Of a stretch of DNA of 64,000 bases, positions 61,445 to 64,000 are shown piece after piece. Below the pieces are notes generated by a model that did no database searches, was not told the origin of the DNA, and saw only the letters and a list, made by a program, of their open reading frames with translations. The position numbers were made by a program, and so were the translations under genes. Source of the DNA: Gemmatimonadota bacterium (lineage in GTDB: Bacteria > Gemmatimonadota > Gemmatimonadetes > Gemmatimonadales > GWC2-71-9); NCBI GenBank assembly GCA_016713435.1, contig JADJPD010000001.1, positions 310,001-374,000 of the forward strand. Reading direction: 5' to 3'. Every line of letters begins with the position of its first letter. Within the stretch, counting starts at the first letter, position 1.

Positions 61445-63616
61445 TCAGTCCTCGCCGCCCCCGAAGCTGCGCCGCACGACGAGGCGCACGACCCGCCGGT
61501 ACCCCGGGGTGAGGAACCGCTCCAGGACATCGCCGCCGCCCTGGTTCACGTTGAAGGTGCCGAAGGTGGCATACTTGTTCTGGAAGATGTTGTTGCCCAC
61601 GGCCACGATCTCCCACCCCTGCCCGCGCCATCCGAGGCGCGCATCGGCCACGAAGTAGCCGTCGAGTTTCGGCTCCTCGTTGGCCTCGTCGCCGCGCAGG
61701 TACTGGCTGCCGATGTAGCGCCCGTCCGCGCCCGCGAAGAAGCCGCGGGACAGGTTGACGCTGCCGCCGAACTTCACCTGATGGCTCGGCACCAGCGGCA
61801 TCTCGTCGCCGACCTCCACCTCGTTCTCGCCGCCGAAGTCCTCGCGGATCGAGAAGATCTCGGCCTCGGACTGAAAGGTGGCCTTGGTGAAGGCGTAGTT
61901 GGCGTACAAGGTGTGGCCGCCCCGCACAAAGAGCGTGGCACTCGCCTCGACGCCCAGGCGGCGGGTCTTGTCGAGATTGTCGAAGTAGCCCTCGATGGTG
62001 GAGCCGCTCGGCGAGGAGTCCGAGGCAAACAGCCCGATGTCGTCTCGCACGTCGGTGCGATAGGCGGAGGCACTGAGCAGCGCGTTCCCCGCGATGAGGG
62101 AGCCGCCCACTTCGTAGGTCACGGCGCGCACCGGCTTGATCGGCGGGTCGTCGCCCAGCGCGAAGGGCAGCGGGCAGGGCTCCGCCTCGTCGGCGCAGGC
62201 CAGTTCGATGACCGCGGGCGCGCGGTACGCGGCCCCCACCGAGCCGTAGAGCGTCAGGCCACTCCCCGCGTCCACGCTGACCCCGGCCTTGGGGCTCAGG
62301 CGGCTGTAGGAGCTCGTGGTGTCGCGGGTCGCGTCCAGCTGGTTCTCGAATGGGATCCGCACGTAGTCATACCGCGCCCCGGCCGAGAAAGTCACCCGGC
62401 CGGTGGTGAGACTCGCCAGGGCGTAGGTGCCCACGTCCCAGGTCGGGCTCTTCACGAAGGTGGTCTGGACCAGCGGCCCGCTGAACTTGCTCGAGTCCGC
62501 GAACAGCTCCACCTCGGTGCGCGCCACCGAGCCCTCGGTGCCGACCCGGAGACCCAGGGTGGCTCCACCGACCGACTGGTCCCAGCGGTAGTCCGCCGAG
62601 CCGCCGATCACGAGGTTGCGCGACTTGCCCAGGTTGTCGGGATCGTCTTCCTGGTTGACGTTGAACCGCTCGGCACGGTGGCGCCGGCCATAGACGGAGG
62701 CGGAGAACTGGCCTCGGGCGGTGCGGCGGTAGCCGCTCACGGCCAGCTGCAGGTTGTTCAGGTCCTCATAGTCGCCCGAGCTCAGGTTGGAATCCGGCTT
62801 GGTCCGGAAGACGCTGAGCGGCAGCGAGCCGGCCGTCTCGGCGCGGGCCTTGGCGCCGTAGCCCTGAAAGCGGATCCCCCAGGTCTCGGTCAGCCGGCCG
62901 AGGTTGAAGAAGCCGTTGTACTGGTCGGCCTCGGTCAGCTGGCGCCAGCCATCCTCGCGGTTGTACCCGCCGCCGGCATAGTAGCTCCAGCGCCCCTGGC
63001 CCGCCGAGCCCGCCACGCTGGCGTTGCCGCCGAATGTCTTGTAGTTGCCGCCCGACAGCTCCACCTCGCCCCGGGTGGCCCCGCCCCCGCTGTTGGTCAC
63101 GAGGTTGACCGCGCCGCCGAGGGAGTTGCGCCCCAGCAGGCTCGAGGTGCCGGAGAGGAGCTCGATGCGGGTGACGTGCTCCATCGGGAGCAGGTCGAAG
63201 TTCACCTGGGCCGCGTCGGGCTCGTTCTGCCGCACCCCGTCCAGGAACACGGAGATCCCCTGCGGCAGTCCCACCACCGGCGAGGCGTAGAACCCGCGGG
63301 ACGACAGCGAGAGCTTGTAGCTCGCCCCGAGGTCATCGTACGAGGAGATTCCCGCCTGCGTGGTGAGGAAGTCCGACAGCAGGCGGGGTTCGATCGCCTC
63401 GATCTGCGCTCGGCTGATGATGGTGGTCCGGGCCGGGATGCCGGAGCCGATCTTGGGACCGGTCGGGGCGAGGATCGTCCCGACCACCTCGATGGGGGCC
63501 AGCACGATCGCGGTGTCGCGGCGGACGCTGTCAGGCTGCTGCGCGGCGAGGGGAGCCGCCGCGCCGAGCAGCGCCAAGGCGCAGCCGATGCGGGCCGCAC
63601 GGAGAGTTGACGTCAC
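61445..63616 (-). CDS. TonB-dependent receptor
   Basis: A 723-residue receptor. The start at 63616 gives a signal peptide ending APLAAQQ. Plug motifs are SRGFYASPVVGLPQGISVFL, RNSLGGAVNLVTNSGGG and PARTTIISRAQIEAIEP. The FxASPxxGxPQGxSVFLDGV motif is also the hallmark of the 975-residue array receptors, suggesting a common ancestor, but this protein is 250 residues shorter and lacks their CxxxDxDxDG loop. The C-terminal YATFGTFN and RRVVRLVVRRSF strands close the barrel. It follows the CCxDxDGGG-repeat gene by 42 bases, so the two are likely co-transcribed. Confidence 0.92.
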   Translation of the reverse strand: MTSTLRAARIGCALALLGAAAPLAAQQPDSVRRDTAIVLAPIEVVGTILAPTGPKIGSGIPARTTIISRAQIEAIEPRLLSDFLTTQAGISSYDDLGASYKLSLSSRGFYASPVVGLPQGISVFLDGVRQNEPDAAQVNFDLLPMEHVTRIELLSGTSSLLGRNSLGGAVNLVTNSGGGATRGEVELSGGNYKTFGGNASVAGSAGQGRWSYYAGGGYNREDGWRQLTEADQYNGFFNLGRLTETWGIRFQGYGAKARAETAGSLPLSVFRTKPDSNLSSGDYEDLNNLQLAVSGYRRTARGQFSASVYGRRHRAERFNVNQEDDPDNLGKSRNLVIGGSADYRWDQSVGGATLGLRVGTEGSVARTEVELFADSSKFSGPLVQTTFVKSPTWDVGTYALASLTTGRVTFSAGARYDYVRIPFENQLDATRDTTSSYSRLSPKAGVSVDAGSGLTLYGSVGAAYRAPAVIELACADEAEPCPLPFALGDDPPIKPVRAVTYEVGGSLIAGNALLSASAYRTDVRDDIGLFASDSSPSGSTIEGYFDNLDKTRRLGVEASATLFVRGGHTLYANYAFTKATFQSEAEIFSIREDFGGENEVEVGDEMPLVPSHQVKFGGSVNLSRGFFAGADGRYIGSQYLRGDEANEEPKLDGYFVADARLGWRGQGWEIVAVGNNIFQNKYATFGTFNVNQGGGDVLERFLTPGYRRVVRLVVRRSFGGGED

Positions 63617-63658
63617 GAGTGAGGGGGGCGAAGGGGTGAGTGGAGGGTGCGCCGCCGG

Positions 63659-64000
63659 TCAGTGGAGGCGCGGAACGGCACCACGGCCATCGGGAACCTC
63701 GAAGACCGTGGCCATGGTGATCAGGTCTGGCGCCACGCCGACGACCAGGAGTGCGTCATCGGACTTGCCGCCACCATCGTAGTCCACACAGCAGAACCGG
63801 CGCGCGGACTCGGCCCGCACCGGGTCGCGCGGCAGTGCCATGCGCCCGGACTGCTCGAACCGGACCGGGTCGCCCGGCGTGAAGCTGCCGCTCCGGTCCC
63901 GGTCCTCGTAGATCCGCAGGCGGGCCACGTCGCGATCCCCGCGGCTGACCACCACCAGACCGTCGTCGGCGTCACCGCCACCGTCGAGGTCGTTGCAGCA
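63659..64000 (-). CDS. CCxDxDGGG-repeat protein, 5' end outside window
   Basis: The last 113 residues of a protein whose frame is open to the window edge. It contains two copies of a module: CCNDLDGGGDADDGLVVV at the edge and CCVDYDGGGKSDDALLVV about 53 residues later, with LRIYEDRDRSGSFTPGD between them. The Asp-rich DxDGxGxxDD pattern resembles FG-GAP or thrombospondin-type calcium loops. The adjacent Cys pairs suggest an exported, disulfide-containing protein. The same module forms the outer end of the anti-sigma-like protein at 56084. It precedes a TonB receptor gene, as the lipoproteins do in the array. Function unknown. Confidence 0.75.
   Translation of the reverse strand, partial: CCNDLDGGGDADDGLVVVSRGDRDVARLRIYEDRDRSGSFTPGDPVRFEQSGRMALPRDPVRAESARRFCCVDYDGGGKSDDALLVVGVAPDLITMATVFEVPDGRGAVPRLH

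Noticed and set aside
1..64000. tRNA, rRNA, insertion sequences, prophage or integron parts
   Set aside because: I saw no tRNA cloverleaf, rRNA stretch, transposase or integrase motifs, or attachment-site repeats on reading both strands.

Overview
The window is 64 kb of very GC-rich bacterial chromosome. Long TonB-dependent receptors, ECF sigma factors next to a Ser/Thr kinase or an anti-sigma factor, a fungal/archaeal-type aspartate-semialdehyde dehydrogenase, and many lipoproteins and outer-membrane barrels indicate a Gram-negative heterotroph. My best guess is Gemmatimonadota; this is inference from gene content, as no rRNA or other phylogenetic marker is present.

Left part (1-29.8 kb), mostly housekeeping genes. 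It holds the end of gpmI, two outer-membrane barrels around a PTPS/QueD-like protein, a molybdenum-cofactor operon (mobA-mobB-moeA) followed by a THUMP-type methyltransferase, and an htpX-terC operon. The htpX-terC operon is preceded by a near-consensus sigma-70 promoter, a yybP-ykoY manganese riboswitch and an intrinsic terminator that competes with the riboswitch P1 helix. Next come an SDR, a UMF1-type transporter, and a lysine/diaminopimelate cluster (M20 deacylase, asd, dapB, dapA, dapD) behind a mini-ORF and attenuator-like terminator. Then follow a frameshifted IPT lipoprotein, an ECF sigma-Ser/Thr kinase pair, yjbQ, a secreted metzincin-like protease, a diguanylate cyclase, ETF-quinone oxidoreductase, a frameshifted isoprenylcysteine-methyltransferase-like gene, an aminotransferase and etfBA.

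Centre (29.9-55 kb), the most unusual region. All genes are on the minus strand in what looks like one 25-kb operon. There are five large TonB-dependent receptors (about 975-990 residues), each next to a 630-670-residue lipoprotein of one family; a sixth receptor survives only as a C-terminal remnant. In four of the five pairs the lipoprotein precedes the receptor and their stop and start codons overlap. The lipoproteins each carry three Cys-Cys beta-modules, and each receptor carries a Cys-plus-DxDxDG loop at about residue 350. The remnant shares 213 identical bases with one receptor and borders a 21-bp tandem repeat. Several members contain single-base frameshifts, four of which correspond to one G missing from a poly-G run.

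Right part (55-64 kb). Divergent from the array are a small membrane protein, an ECF sigma factor and an anti-sigma-like protein. A PQQ-type sugar dehydrogenase, a lipoprotein cytochrome c and a smaller TonB receptor follow. On the minus strand are a PepSY lipoprotein, another TonB receptor, and the end of a secreted protein made of CCxDxDGGG repeats. That module also appears at the C-terminus of the anti-sigma-like protein.
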